In this document: positions 1 to 10,860 of the stretch, in pieces
Numbering within the stretch: the stretch's first letter is position 1
Layout: every line of letters begins with the position of its first letter
Notes under the pieces: model-generated
The model's database searches: none
Seen by the model: only the letters and a program-made list of their open reading frames with translations
What the model was told of the DNA's origin: nothing
Source of the DNA: Astur gentilis
Taxonomy: Eukaryota; Chordata; Aves; Accipitriformes; Accipitridae
NCBI RefSeq assembly: GCF_929443795.1
Contig: NC_064892.1
Location: 24,012,234 to 24,076,233 of the forward strand
Length of the DNA stretch: 64,000 bases
Direction: 5' to 3'
Made by a program: the position numbers and the translations under genes

Positions 1-1557
1 GCTTTCAGATCCACTTCAGCAAAGTAGTACCTAGACATATGAAACTACTACTTAGCAAGAAATATCAAGCAAAACAGAAAAGAAAAACAACAAGGAAAAG
101 ACAAAAAAACCCAACAAAACAATAAACAAAAAAAAATTCTTTTGGATCTAAATGTGATGTCACATTTTTTAATTACTTGAATATCTTCAAAACAATCATT
201 TTAGCCTGTTTCATTGTAGAGAAAAGTAGTTTTGCTTTCTTCAGGCTGCTTATACTCCAATACCCTGAACTCTGCCAAAGAACCCACTCTTTATGGCTGA
301 TTTTATCTCTGAAATGTTTTAAATAAAACTCAGGACAATTAATCTTCTGAAAAACAACCTAAAATCTTCCTTTTTGTTTTTAAACTCTTGCTGATAAACA
401 CTAAGTACAAAAACCCCTAAGCCAACTCATAATGTCAAGTACAGCAGTGGGAACTAATCATTTTACTCAACTTTCCTATGTTAAGATGTATAGAAATACC
501 ACCTCCCATCTTTGGACCACAAGACTTGTTGCTTTAGCTGTATCAGTTTGTAGCTTATAAATTATCAAGATACAGTGTGTACCAGACTCTGGACTTTAAA
601 GAACAAGGAGAATAGCATGAATAGTCAGAAGAAGAGGAAGGGTAGACCCTTTCAAATCTCAAGCACACAGAGTTGATAAAAAAAAAATCAATCTGCTATT
701 CAGACTGTGTCTGTTGATTTGCTTCAAGCCTCGGTTTGACCTTTGTGCCTCCTAAGTAAGTAGTTTTTGAGATCCTTCTGCTTAGTAAACTCTCTTTTCT
801 GGAGGGCAATCCTGAGGGATAAATTGCATAAACCCTTAGCAGACTATCACCTTGTACAAGATCTTCCTCAACTCAACAGCTCAAGCATCTTAAGAGCCTA
901 AGATTTAAGTTCCACCTATGGCAGTACTGAATGTTTAAGGAAAAAGAATAAGAAAGAAGGTGAAGTAAGTAAACAGTAAATATGACTTTTGCCATTAATA
1001 ATAAAGGACCGTAGACTTTGTACTTACAAGGCAGTGCTGGGTCTAAGGGCTTGTCAGGGTTTGCCTTAGCCTGACCTGGTTTTAACCATTCCCTACTGGT
1101 CAAGTGACTATTGCCCCTACTGTGCTGCAGCTGAAGCTCTGTGAATACCACATGCAGTAAAGGCAGGAGAAACCCAGTGATAAAGTCACTGCATAGTAAC
1201 GGCTGGTGGAGGCTACAGTGCAGCTTTCAGACTTTAAGTGAACATCGAACTCCTCCTGAACACAAACTCCTCCTACAGAGCACTGGGGATGTAGACAACT
1301 CCCTGTGACACCCCACCACATCCCTGCTTCAGGGAGACGTGATCAGCTTTTGGGCCTAGAAGAATATGAACGAGCAAGAAAAACATCAAAAAGAGGGCAT
1401 AGATATTAGTAACTTTTCAAGCATAACACTTTTAGGAATTATTAATGAGCTTTTCCTGTATTAATTTTGACTAAAAAAGCTAATATTACCACAATGGGAC
1501 TGAAAAATAAATGTGGCATTCTGATTAGATTGCTAAGAATTACAGACTAACAACAAA
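1..1557. other. AT-rich DNA, no gene seen
   Basis: No supported gene. Short open frames on the minus strand around 870-1320 have no recognisable domain, no good splice context and look like chance. The part from about 1020 to 1340 is less AT-rich than its surroundings and could be an old, unrecognised repeat. Confidence 0.6.
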
Positions 1558-2035
1558 TTCCTACCTACATTCCAGTGTTTGACCACCCTGACAGAAAGAA
1601 AGTATTTTCTTACATTGAAACAAAATTTCCCATGTTTCAGTTTGTGCTGATTGTCTCTCATCCTGTTACCTCTAAGAAAAGTCCGGTTCTGTCTTCTTTA
1701 CACCTTCCCATCAGGTATTTATGCATGTTGATTGCCCTAAGCTTTCTCTTCTCCAGGCTCGACAGTCCCAGCTCTCTCAGCATCTCCTTGTATGAGAGAT
1801 GTTTCACACCCTAAATCATCTCCAGGGCCCTTCTGTGGACTTGGTGCAGTATGTGCATGTCTCCTGTGTACTAGGGAGCCCAGACCTGGACCCAGCACTC
1901 AAGATGTGCCTCGCCAGTGCCAATCACCTTCTTGTCCTTATTGCGTTTGGAAATAGTTTCCAGAACTATTTCCTCCGTTACCTTCCCAGGGACTGAAGTG
2001 AAGCTGACTATCATGTGGTTCCAGTAATTAGGTTT
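1558..2035 (-). mobile_element. CR1 LINE fragment with internal deletion
   Basis: Read on the minus strand, this is the end of a CR1 (chicken repeat 1, non-LTR retrotransposon) ORF2 and part of its tail. The upstream part encodes a reverse transcriptase stretch with the motif SVPGKVTEEIVLETI followed by KDKKVIG. The next residues are HLECWVQVWAP, which in an intact CR1 lie roughly 250 codons further on. The block holding the polymerase active site is therefore missing, about 0.74 kb by comparison with the copy at 26465-29493. The downstream part matches the weak 'LFSLEKRR'-type tail. The 3' octamer repeats are absent. Non-functional; both edges are approximate. Confidence 0.85.
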
Positions 2036-2722
2036 TGCTGTTTTTCTCTTATGTGTTGTCTTATGTCCTAGAAGAAGCTCCAAAAAGCTTGATAGATACC
2101 TTTTTTTTTTTTCAGATTGAGTATAGCTAGAGAATATATACAAAGCATATTCTTTACTAAAGTTTCTATTAGTCAGAATTACAGTCTGTACCTTATATCA
2201 TGCCTGAAATCCTTTGAAAATACTAACAAATTTACTGCTTTCTTCTACTTCTGCTACTTAAGCCAATTGAAGCAATAATTTTCATATTAGTACATCCACA
2301 GTTTCATATGTGAATTATTAGAACTTGCAATGGGACCCCCTTTTTTTAATTCTTTTTGCATATTGGCCATTATTAAGCAGCAAGGAATCTTTGAAAGTTT
2401 TCTTCCTTTTCATACAAATTTTCAGTAGTTTTGACAAGATATTTCTCAAAATCTTTTAAAATTTGCTTTACTGAGGTACATACATGAAGTGTAAATGAGG
2501 CAATAGTGCACACATTGCTGTAGATACACATTTACAGTGCTAGAGTTCATCCTCTCTTAATTTGAATACATCTTTTCATTTTTGAAAGATATCTTTTTTT
2601 TAGATAGCCACGTTTCTCTGATAATTAACCTTTGACACTTTTTTCCTGATTTACTCTATTGGCTTTTATTTATCTCATTCAAGTTCTTTTTTGATTGATG
2701 AAAACCCCATATTATTCTGAAT

Positions 2723-2780
2723 AAATATTTCTTCTAAAAAGAAATATTTTTCTGAAAAAAGGATTTTTAAAAAAATCCTT
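2723..2780. repeat. two adjacent perfect hairpins
   Basis: An 11-bp inverted repeat (2723-2733 with 2739-2749, 5-base loop) is followed nine bases later by a 10-bp inverted repeat (2759-2768 with 2771-2780, 2-base spacer). Both arms are perfect but A/T-rich. No gene end or terminator context exists here, so a function is not implied. Confidence 0.75.
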
Positions 2781-2979
2781 CAAAAACCTTCATGCCACAT
2801 GCAAATATTTTAGTCTTTTAACCAATTTTTTCTCATTTTCCTTTAAAATAACTACACCATTTTTCTGTAGCTTTCTCTGTTGACCTTATACTTCTTTGTT
2901 GAGGATCTCACATGTATCCTTTTTCTCCTCTAAGAATTTTCTTCTGAATAAACCATGGTATTTCTGCAGTCATTATTAC

Positions 2980-2981
<2 letters not shown>

Positions 2982-3012
<31 letters not shown>
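2982..3012. repeat. poly-T tract (31 bases)
   Basis: Uninterrupted run of 31 T. No recognisable retrotransposed sequence lies directly next to it on the minus strand, so I cannot tie it to a poly(A) tail of a processed copy. Confidence 0.9.
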
Positions 3013-3015
<3 letters not shown>

Positions 3016-3968
3016 GGTACTGTATCTCAGTCCTGTGCACAGCTAGAAAATAAAGAATTCTCTTCTTGTGGTACTCTCTGATTAATTTTTCCAAGAAGCA
3101 GTTATTGATGACACCTAATTTATTGTTTGTATCTTGCATGAACATTTACCCACAGTACATGGAGTAATTGAAATCTCCTTTACAACTTTTTATCTCCATT
3201 AGACACAGATGGATAATGCCATTTCAGATGCCCTAAGGCAATGGAAGCTTTCACACAGAGCTGAGAGGTGACACAGGACTTAAGGGTGATCTCTGAGCTT
3301 CTACACCAGCAACTGGTTATCACACAGAGCACCCTAAGGAAGTGGCCCTAGACACCTTTATGCTAACAGCTGAACCGTGCCCTCTGTTTCTTTATCTATA
3401 ACACTATTCTCCTTCTGAAGCTAGGTAAGTCTGTTTGTTAGAAAACATACTTTGAGTTCCTGCATTAGAACAGCAAAGCATACATAACTTGTACACTCCC
3501 AGAGGGAATATCCACTCATAAAAGGGCACTCAAAATATGCTCTCACTGGGAAGGCATCACATATGAGATCCAATCATTAAGGTTTTTTAAGAACTTAATG
3601 CTTGAAGCAAATGCAAAAATACCTGAGCGTTCACAGTTCTATTAAAATCTATATGAAGTCCATGGCAGTGTTGACCCACATTTGCAGCAATTAAGAAAAT
3701 AGTACAATTAACATCAATTTCAATTAATTTTACCCTGGTTTCTTCCATATAACACAAGTCCAATGATTTTAGGATTCTTTGAAGTAGGAGAAAGCACATT
3801 ATCCAAGAGGGAAAAAATACACAATACAGTTGCCACATGCAGTAACAGTCAATTTGCATGGTTATATAGCAAAGCTTATGGCAAAAGCTAAGATATTAAA
3901 ACCACTTTCATTAGATTTCTAAATTCACTGTTATCTTTAAAGGTCTGCTTTTGTCCCTTGGGATACTT

Positions 3969-3994
3969 GGGGGGGGGGGGGGGGGGGCGGGGAG
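3969..3994 (+). repeat. poly-G tract, G-quadruplex candidate
   Basis: Nineteen consecutive G (3969-3987), then C, then further G runs to about 3994. It is an outlier in base composition against AT-rich flanks. Such tracts can fold into G-quadruplexes and are length-unstable; sequencing error in the exact G count is possible. Confidence 0.85.
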
Positions 3995-4429
3995 GCCACT
4001 ACTGTACATCAAAATTATGCTTTTTTGCAAACTACTTTGTAATTATATCTGTGAAAACTAAAACCAACCAAATACTCTTCAGGTCTTTAAAAAAATCTTG
4101 AAATTGTATTCTGTAAGGTAAATTCAAGTCAGGGAAGAAATTAAGTCAAAGAGGTAGCAAGAGGAATGGAAAATACACTCTAGATATGATATAATAGTAA
4201 TGGAAGTATATAACAACTATGTTGACTAGCTTCAGCACATAGGCTGCAAAGTGTACCAAAAGGTGCTTTTAAATACATTCAAGGAAAGAATGCAAGACAG
4301 TTTTTGAAGCCAGAGGGAATTCTATGCATGAAAAGATAGAGTTGATCATCCTGCACCGTTAAACATAAATAAAATTGCTCACTGATTATTCATGAGGAGA
4401 GAGGAGAGAGGATGCAAGTACAGCTGTAC
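3995..4429. other. no gene seen
   Basis: AT-rich sequence without a supported gene. A short purine-rich stretch with repeated GAGGAGA lies at about 4395-4412. Confidence 0.6.
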
Positions 4430-4754
4430 TGAGTCAAGCAAAATGTCTACCTAGAATCTTATCTCCAGGATTAGGCAGCCCAGGAAAAACTACTGTCCCT
4501 GCCCAGTTCTTGCTGCATTGTGAGTGAGTTGTGCCTACTAAAAGAAAGGAGCTCCTCTGCCTGGCTCCTTTTCTGTCTTTGAGCCAGGAAGTCAGGAAGA
4601 TCATCATCACCGTTGCCACTGCAGCACTGCAGTCCCAATACCAGTCTTGCCGTTGCTGCTGAACCTGCCGCTGCTGCTGGTGCAGACACTGCTGAGCTCC
4701 TGCTCTCGCTCCTAATAGAGCTACTGACCCCCCCAGCAGCCTGACTACTTGTCA
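4430..4754. other. GC-rich unclassified segment next to LTR
   Basis: This segment is clearly more GC-rich than the DNA on its left and contains CTG/GCTGCTG-rich sequence at 4650-4690. It abuts the presumed 3' edge of the minus-strand LTR. Overlapping open frames on the minus strand are low-complexity (Ala/Ser-rich) and carry no domain I recognise. It could be older repeat material into which the LTR inserted, or flanking sequence that came with it. Confidence 0.4.
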
Positions 4755-4850
4755 TGACCCGGGCTGGACAGACCTAGGAGGGCTTGTGGTCAGTTCTAAT
4801 TCCCTCGGGCTAAATTAAGGTGAGGCGACACCAGACAATCAGTTGAATGT

Positions 4851-4856
4851 TTTATT
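4851..4856 (-). promoter_or_regulatory. poly(A) signal AATAAA of LTR
   Basis: Canonical AATAAA hexamer on the minus strand, downstream of the TATA box of the same LTR. It would mark the R/U5 border region of the element. Confidence 0.6.
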
Positions 4857-5109
4857 CATGGCAGAAGCAGACTGAACTTGGAAGGTGTAGCAGTAGGTGG
4901 TGGGGCTGCTCACAACAGGGATTGGCACGAAACTACCTCAGTAAACCATGCAACCCACAGTAACCACACATACATCAGTTCAGGGAGTAAGACGAGCCCT
5001 CCCGTTGGGTCAGGGGGTTCAGAGCAGACCCCCTTGCTTTCTAGACTCCTTCTCAGAGAGGAGCCCAGGGGTGGTCGGATCCTCTCCTAGTCCCAGACTT
5101 GGTCAGTGG

Positions 5110-5116
5110 TTATATA
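5110..5116 (-). promoter_or_regulatory. TATA box of LTR promoter
   Basis: TATATAA on the minus strand, inside the LTR at 4755-5450, about 250 bp upstream of the AATAAA signal in the same orientation. Transcription would start roughly 25-30 bp downstream, near 5080. Activity today is unknown. Confidence 0.6.
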
Positions 5117-5153
5117 TCTTAGAGGGATGAAGCATAGGGATTATGGAAAAGGA

Positions 5154-5212
5154 AAGAGAAAGAGAGAACAAGACAGAGAGAGGAGGAGGAGGAAGAGAAA
5201 AGAGAAAGATCT
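5154..5212 (+). repeat. GA-rich tract within LTR
   Basis: Nearly pure purine stretch of GA/GGA units on the plus strand; in the LTR orientation it is a polypyrimidine part of U3. It is probably a simple-sequence expansion. Confidence 0.7.
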
Positions 5213-5450
5213 CAACAGCCATGGGTCCAGCATTGGTCCAGACAGCTGAGGGGTCCAGTTCCGGAGGGCACGTGCACATGGGGCTTCAATTTGTGCCCTT
5301 TTAGCATCTCCTGGCCCCTCCTTTGGGCAGGTACTCAAGCTCATTAGGCTAATTCGAAGTCATGGACAGTTTGTGCTTTCAGAACCTTTGGGAAATGGGT
5401 CGGCGGGCTTGGGGGTTGTTTGGGGAGTGACTTCTCCCTCCCTGCAGGCA

Positions 5451-6300
5451 TGACCCTTGTTTGATCTTTGCCCATACACGGTGAGCTGCCCCGCTCAGCC
5501 TATCAGAACCTGGAACTGTGTGTTCTCCAGCACCGCACAGACATCACAGCACGTCAGGCCCTCCACGCCCTGTCGCTGGTGTCTGGTGGAGGTCGGTGTT
5601 GATGGGCTCATACCCTTCTGTTCCTCGTTATGCAAAGTTCGTCCTTCTGCAGAACTTGCCCTGCTGCAGTGTGTGACATGAACTCCTTCAGTCCCTCACA
5701 TTACTGCACACCAAGCAACAGAAGTCTGGTGTTTGGCACCACAGACAGCAATCTTGGTTCGGTATGGTTTAAACTTGGTGCTGAAGAGATGTCTCTGGAA
5801 ATCCCTGCGTTTTCTACCCACACATGAAGATGTATTTTGAGAAACAGTGGGGCAGAGCAAACTTGCCCATATTCCTACTACCTTATAAGCTCATAGCTTT
5901 CCTCCCCCTGTTTCCTTTCTTCTCCTTCCAACCTTCTGCTTATTCGATAAAGAAGCTTATTAGACGTGTGTTCCCTCCTCACAGCCAGGGTTTTTTCTTT
6001 TTCTTGCTTCTCTGCCTCTTTGTTTGTCTTCTTGTGCATAAAGATTACAGGAAGAGTGCTTGAAACCTCCAGCCCATGGCAGCACCTGGAGCTGTAGCCC
6101 TCTTTCCTCTGCGAACCCTTCCCTCCTGCCTCCGGCCCTGGTGCATGACTGTCAGCTCTTTGCATGCTCCAGTGGCTGAGGACTCTCCTGCCAAAACCAC
6201 CGTGTCTTCACCCACAACATCTCTGTGTGGGGACACCTTGCATAACGGCAATAGCAGAACTGACTGGTGTAGATGTTTTCATCTAAGATAAAAGTGTTTA
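5451..6300. other. Unclassified GC-moderate segment
   Basis: This 0.85 kb has higher GC than the AT-rich DNA to its right and several short overlapping open frames on both strands (for example 5457-5681, 5630-5827 and 6076-6291 on plus). None shows a domain, a repeat signature or a paired splice context that I recognise. It may be internal sequence of the retroviral element whose LTR lies next to it, or an older repeat; neither can be shown by eye. Confidence 0.35.
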
Positions 6301-8382
6301 TGATCCTTGCTATTAATTTACTGCACCTTCAGCTTTTTTAACGAAAACCTCTGCTCTACCAAATGTCTTTCCTGTTTAGCTGTTTACACTTGCTTTTAAC
6401 TTTTCCTGAGGCTTTTCTAACATACGGTATGTACCAGCACATCACTTACACTGTGGTATCTTTCAGTAGTGTCCGCAACGTGTAAGGGCTTGACTCACCT
6501 AATTGCTCCTTTGTACTTTTTAGTGCTTTTAAAGTTCCTTCATTTTTAGATAAATAAGTTTTTGAAGCTTAACACAAATTGGGTGGATATTTTAGCTTTT
6601 TTCACTGCTGTGAGAATGTTAAATGATTTTGTACATTTTGATCAGTGTTACAAAATGGTGGTTCTATTTAATGACTTTACACTAGGTCTCCTGACTATTA
6701 CAGAATAGCAAATCAGACACTACATTTCCTTTGAAAAGCTTATTCACTGGCTGCTTCAGAAATGAATCACTGACACCATGTAAGATTTTGTCTTTGGTTC
6801 ACATCCTGATGTGACATTTGCACCATCTACATGGCAGTAATAGATATGCATCTTATCCATTCTCCTCCCTTTTGATGTTGTTCAGAATATCACATTAATT
6901 GCTGTTATACTGGCAAGGTAGTCCGGGACATAAACCAGATGCTGTATTCTTCTTGTCCATGCCTGGGCTCTCAGTCTTAAAGCTTTTTTTTCCTACTCAT
7001 TAAAGTACTTTAAAGTAGAAAAGGGTGAGACAGTTTCATGATTTAGTATATATAATGCGTATATATGTGTACAGCACAAACAAAAATGGTATTAAATAAA
7101 GGAAATAGTAAACATACTCTAATATACTAATGTCTTTCACCTAACCATTGGACTTTAAATCGTTTTCTGGATTCTCAGAAAATCAAAACCTGTTTTTTTC
7201 TTCATTACCTAAATCTTAAACATAGTAAAGATATAAAAAAAATCCTTGTACATTATCTCCAATAAGATAATTTCATAACTGTTTCAATAAATGAAAAATA
7301 AGCATATTTGTATAAAAATGAAAAAATAATTATGATATTTCTAAAGTATAAATTTAGAAAATAACACTTTTTTTCCCCCTTCTCTTTCAAATCAATTTTT
7401 TCCTAAAGTTAGGGCCTTATTTCTTTTTGGGGCAGAGCAGAAGACAGATATTAAGTGTATAAAAGAGAAAGCAAAATGGAAAGGAGGTGTCTTAATACCT
7501 TCCTGTTATAAGCTAAAAAACTTCCACATGCCATTTAAAAGAGAGAAACTCAGCTAGTAAAAGTTTCATATGCAAAACCATTTCCTTCAGTAGTTACACT
7601 TTTAATTTCAAAATATTCTGTAGTAATTTAAAACTTCTTTGCTTTCTCTTTGAAACTTGGAACTAAATGAAACTCACGATCTTGAAATACAAATCTTCTC
7701 TCCTGTTCAGTAATTAGGAAATCATTAGTCAAAAACCCCAGAATTTAAAAGAGGCAGAGAGAAGGCACATCCATTCTTCAGAAAGCTGCAGGAAAAAAGA
7801 TATCTGAAAGTTCCAAGTCCTTACTTCTATTAATTTTCATCCCTGGAGCTTTTTTTTTCTTTTTTTTTTTTTTCTTTCTTTTTGTGAATAGCTGTTTCTC
7901 AAGGTGAAAAGAACTACCAGGTATTTCCGAGAATATCTTTGCTTTCAGAAAGTTTGATTTGTATAGTGTTTTACACATCATCCCACTTATGTAAAAATTG
8001 ATCACTGTTTGCCATCTTCTGTGGCTTATTATTTCTGCTGGAGAAGCAAAAAGGTTCTCAGTCATTCAACACAAAATTGGTAGCTGTGGCCTCACATTCC
8101 TATAAACTGCCTGCCAGTCAGGATATCATAGGAAGATGAAACAAGTAAGCAGAGGAGGATAAAAAAGAAGGAAATTACCATGATGCTAGCAGTCACAAGT
8201 TCTAAGTTGCACAGGCAGGACCATATGGGACCTGAATCTTCAGCACACTTTCATCACTGGCTGCTGGGTTCCTGGGAGTCCTTCAGACTCAGGAATTCAG
8301 TGGAAGCTTCCTGCTCCCATGAGTTTGGAGGCAAAAGAAACTGCATAAAACAGTATTTCAAGCCTTTGAGATCTGGATAGAG
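6301..8382. other. AT-rich DNA, no gene seen
   Basis: Very AT-rich, no supported gene. The minus-strand frame at 7778-8065 gets its length from a T-rich tract near 7852-7882 (read as a lysine run) and is a chance frame. Confidence 0.6.
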
Positions 8383-8399
8383 TATATATATATATATAT
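8383..8399. repeat. (TA)n microsatellite
   Basis: Eight to nine TA dinucleotides followed closely by a T run (8403-8414). Simple repeat only. Confidence 0.85.
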
Positions 8400-10270
8400 T
8401 ATTTTTTTTTTTTAATAGTTTCTTTGAATAAAAGAAGAGAGGGTACCTTGAAAAAGCTTGTCACAGGCAGTTAAGGGTAGGGTGGCCAAAAGAAGAAAAC
8501 CACATAATTCAATGACATATACTGTAAAAGCCATTTACTAAGCAGAATGGGTAGCAATTTCTAGTCTAAGTTTTCTATTCTACAACAGAGACACACTTCA
8601 GACTGACACCAGTCTTGCCCCTCTGGTCCACTTAGAGCATGAACCCAGAGGACGTGTGCTCCGACTGCATCCTGTCTGGAGTTCCAGCTGCCGTGTGTAG
8701 CAGTTCCAACCCAGACTCAGTCCTCTACAATGTCAAATGTCCAGAAGTGTGGGTGCCATCTTACACCTAAGGGGCCATCACTTTCACTATTTATTACTTT
8801 CTCTTTTTTTAGCATCAACTGCCAGTGGTCTCATAAGGAATGGAGTCCCAGGCCTGGTTTCTTTGGCTTTCTCTGCATCTAAGACCAATTAGCATTTGTC
8901 ACCAGGATTTCTATCACCTCTTCTCCAACCTTAAATACGTTACCAAATTGTTCGGCTCGCAATAATTATATAACAAGGTTCATGCTTGTTTCCCTGCTTT
9001 TCTAGCTCATAGGATTAGCATTAGTCCACTTTGCTAGAGCTGGACAGATACTGTCGAGATCTCACTTGTCTTAGCTTTCAGGTTGGCTTTAGCCTGTGAA
9101 ACTTTTGAATAAAATATTGAAATTCTGTTGAAATGAAAACCAAAAGTTACCAATTTTTATTGTCCATTTCTGGTATTTGAGTAGTCCCTTGTGGTGCATC
9201 TCGTATTGATGTTTTATTGATTATGACCAAAGGTAATGTCTGTGTCAGCAGTTAAACATAGGCTTCTGACTTAATACAGAACAAACAAGCATCATAGAAA
9301 AGTGCATTTCTGTTTTAAGATTTTATCCACATATCATCAGCATGTACAATGCAGAATTATTAGAACCAAGCAGTCATCCTTACAGAGCAAAGAGAAAAGC
9401 AATCAAAAACTCAAATATACAATAGTTTCTGCCTGTCCGGAAAATAAATTTGTCTATGCAGGGAACTCAACTGTTTTCTAAAATAAAATCCAGGGACTAG
9501 ATCATCAAGAACATACATATCTTCCATCACGGAAGCTACCATTTTGATAATAAGGGGTCAGACTAGTCCTTTAAAATGATATTGCATTTCTAAACTGGTA
9601 GCTGTTCTTACGCTATGGTACATTAGATACACAGTAAGATTTAGCAACACTAGAAAACCAGTACTCGAAACCTCAGACTTTCATAGTACCATTGCACCAT
9701 GCCTCTGGAATTTGGCAAAAGTTTAAATGCATGTTACTGTTATCTTTAATGTTTCAGGAACTTCTTAGAAACGAGAGGCGACATCTTGGGGACAGCAATA
9801 ATAAATGAACTCACATAAACTCATTATGCTGGTTCCAGTGTGATGACATTTTCAACGAAAAACAGGGTTTTATTTTCTTGTTTGTTTGTTTTACTGAGAT
9901 AAACTTGTTTATACATAGCTTTTCCGAATACCAAACAATCACTAAATAACTAAAATTAAAATGATTGAAATTATTTATAAAGCATTATTGTTAGTTTGCT
10001 GTACACAGTAATTTCATTTGAGTTGCAGCATGGTTTTAGTACAAAAAGAAGTGTTTAACATATTGTTCCACTTCAAAATTAAGAAACAAAAAAAGACGAG
10101 AACATTATATGTTGCCTTTATCAGTATTAAACTTATTTTCTGATTTTTACGTATTCTTTATAGTCAGCTTATACTGAAGCAGAGACCATCAAATAAACCT
10201 ATGAAAAATGCAAAGACTGGTAAACCCAGAACATTTTTGACAGTTTCTTCTTCCTTAGCTGCTCCCTAGT
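8400..10270. other. Non-coding DNA with a GC-moderate patch
   Basis: No supported gene. From about 8590 to 9080 base composition is more balanced and the sequence more complex, but I do not recognise a repeat family or exon in it. The remainder to 10270 is AT-rich with short T and A runs. Confidence 0.5.
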
Positions 10271-10860
10271 TGTCGTGGTTTAAGCCCAGCTGGCAACTAA
10301 GTCCCACCCAGCTGCTCGCTCACTTCCCCCTGATGGGATGGGGTAGAGAATCAGAAGAGGAAAAGTGAGAAAACTCATGGGTTGAGATAAAGACAGTTTC
10401 AGAGGTAAAGCAAAAGACGTGCATGCAAACAAAGCAAATAAGGTATTCATTCCCCACCTCCCACGGGCAGGCAGACGTTCAGCCATCTCCAGGACAGCAG
10501 GGCTCCAGCATGCCTAACGTTGACTTGGGAAGACAAATGCCATCACTCCCAATGTCCCCCCTTCCTTCTTCTTCCCCCAGCTTTACGTGCTGACCATGAT
10601 GTCCTCTGGTCTGGAATATCCCTTGGGTCAGTTGGGGTCAGCTGTCCCGGCTGTGTCCCCTCCCAACTCCTCGTGCCCCCCCAGCCTGCTCGCTGGTGGG
10701 GTGGGGGGAGAAGAAGCAAAGCCCTTGGCTCTGGGTAAGCGCTGCCCAGCAGTAATGAAAACATCTCCTTATCAACACTGTTTCCAGCACAAATCCAAAT
10801 CATAACGTCATTTAAGCTACTATGAAGAAAATTATCTCTATCCCAGCCAAAACTAGCACA
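10271..10860 (-). mobile_element. Solo LTR, avian ERVL-like, 0.58-kb family
   Basis: A 590-bp element read on the minus strand, with TG...CA ends. The flanks are CTAGT (10266-10270) and CTTGT (10861-10865), a 5-bp target duplication with one mismatch; 5-bp duplications are usual for ERVL-class elements. It matches the LTRs at 14241, 44835 and 55031 over both ends. It shares with the 14241 copy a middle section around a GGAGATGGCTGAAC motif that the other two lack. No internal retroviral sequence is present, so it is a solo LTR left by recombination. Old and mutated. Confidence 0.85.

Larger units (their letters stand above)
2036..3968. other. AT-rich DNA, no gene seen
   Basis: Strongly AT-rich sequence with poly-T tracts and no supported gene. 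The open frames at 2896-3081 and 3587-3859 carry no recognisable domain; the first is built around a 31-base T run. Two small perfect hairpins at 2723-2780 are listed separately. Confidence 0.6.
4755..5450 (-). mobile_element. Endogenous retrovirus solo LTR (minus strand)
   Basis: Read on the minus strand, the segment shows the order expected of a retroviral LTR: a purine/pyrimidine-biased U3, a TATATAA box (5110-5116), then about 250 bp later an AATAAA signal (4851-4856), then a short GC-richer U5. TG/CA ends can be placed at 5450 and 4755. The octamer CATGACCC occurs at both edges (4753-4760 and 5449-5456), which may be chance or part of a target duplication, so the boundaries are uncertain. 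No gag, pol or env sequence is attached. I do not know the family name. Confidence 0.6.

Noticed and set aside
3377..3422. Short possible exon ending at TAG|GTAAGT near 3422
   Set aside because: The donor is good but the acceptor lacks a polypyrimidine tract, and the peptide is about 18 residues with no match I know.
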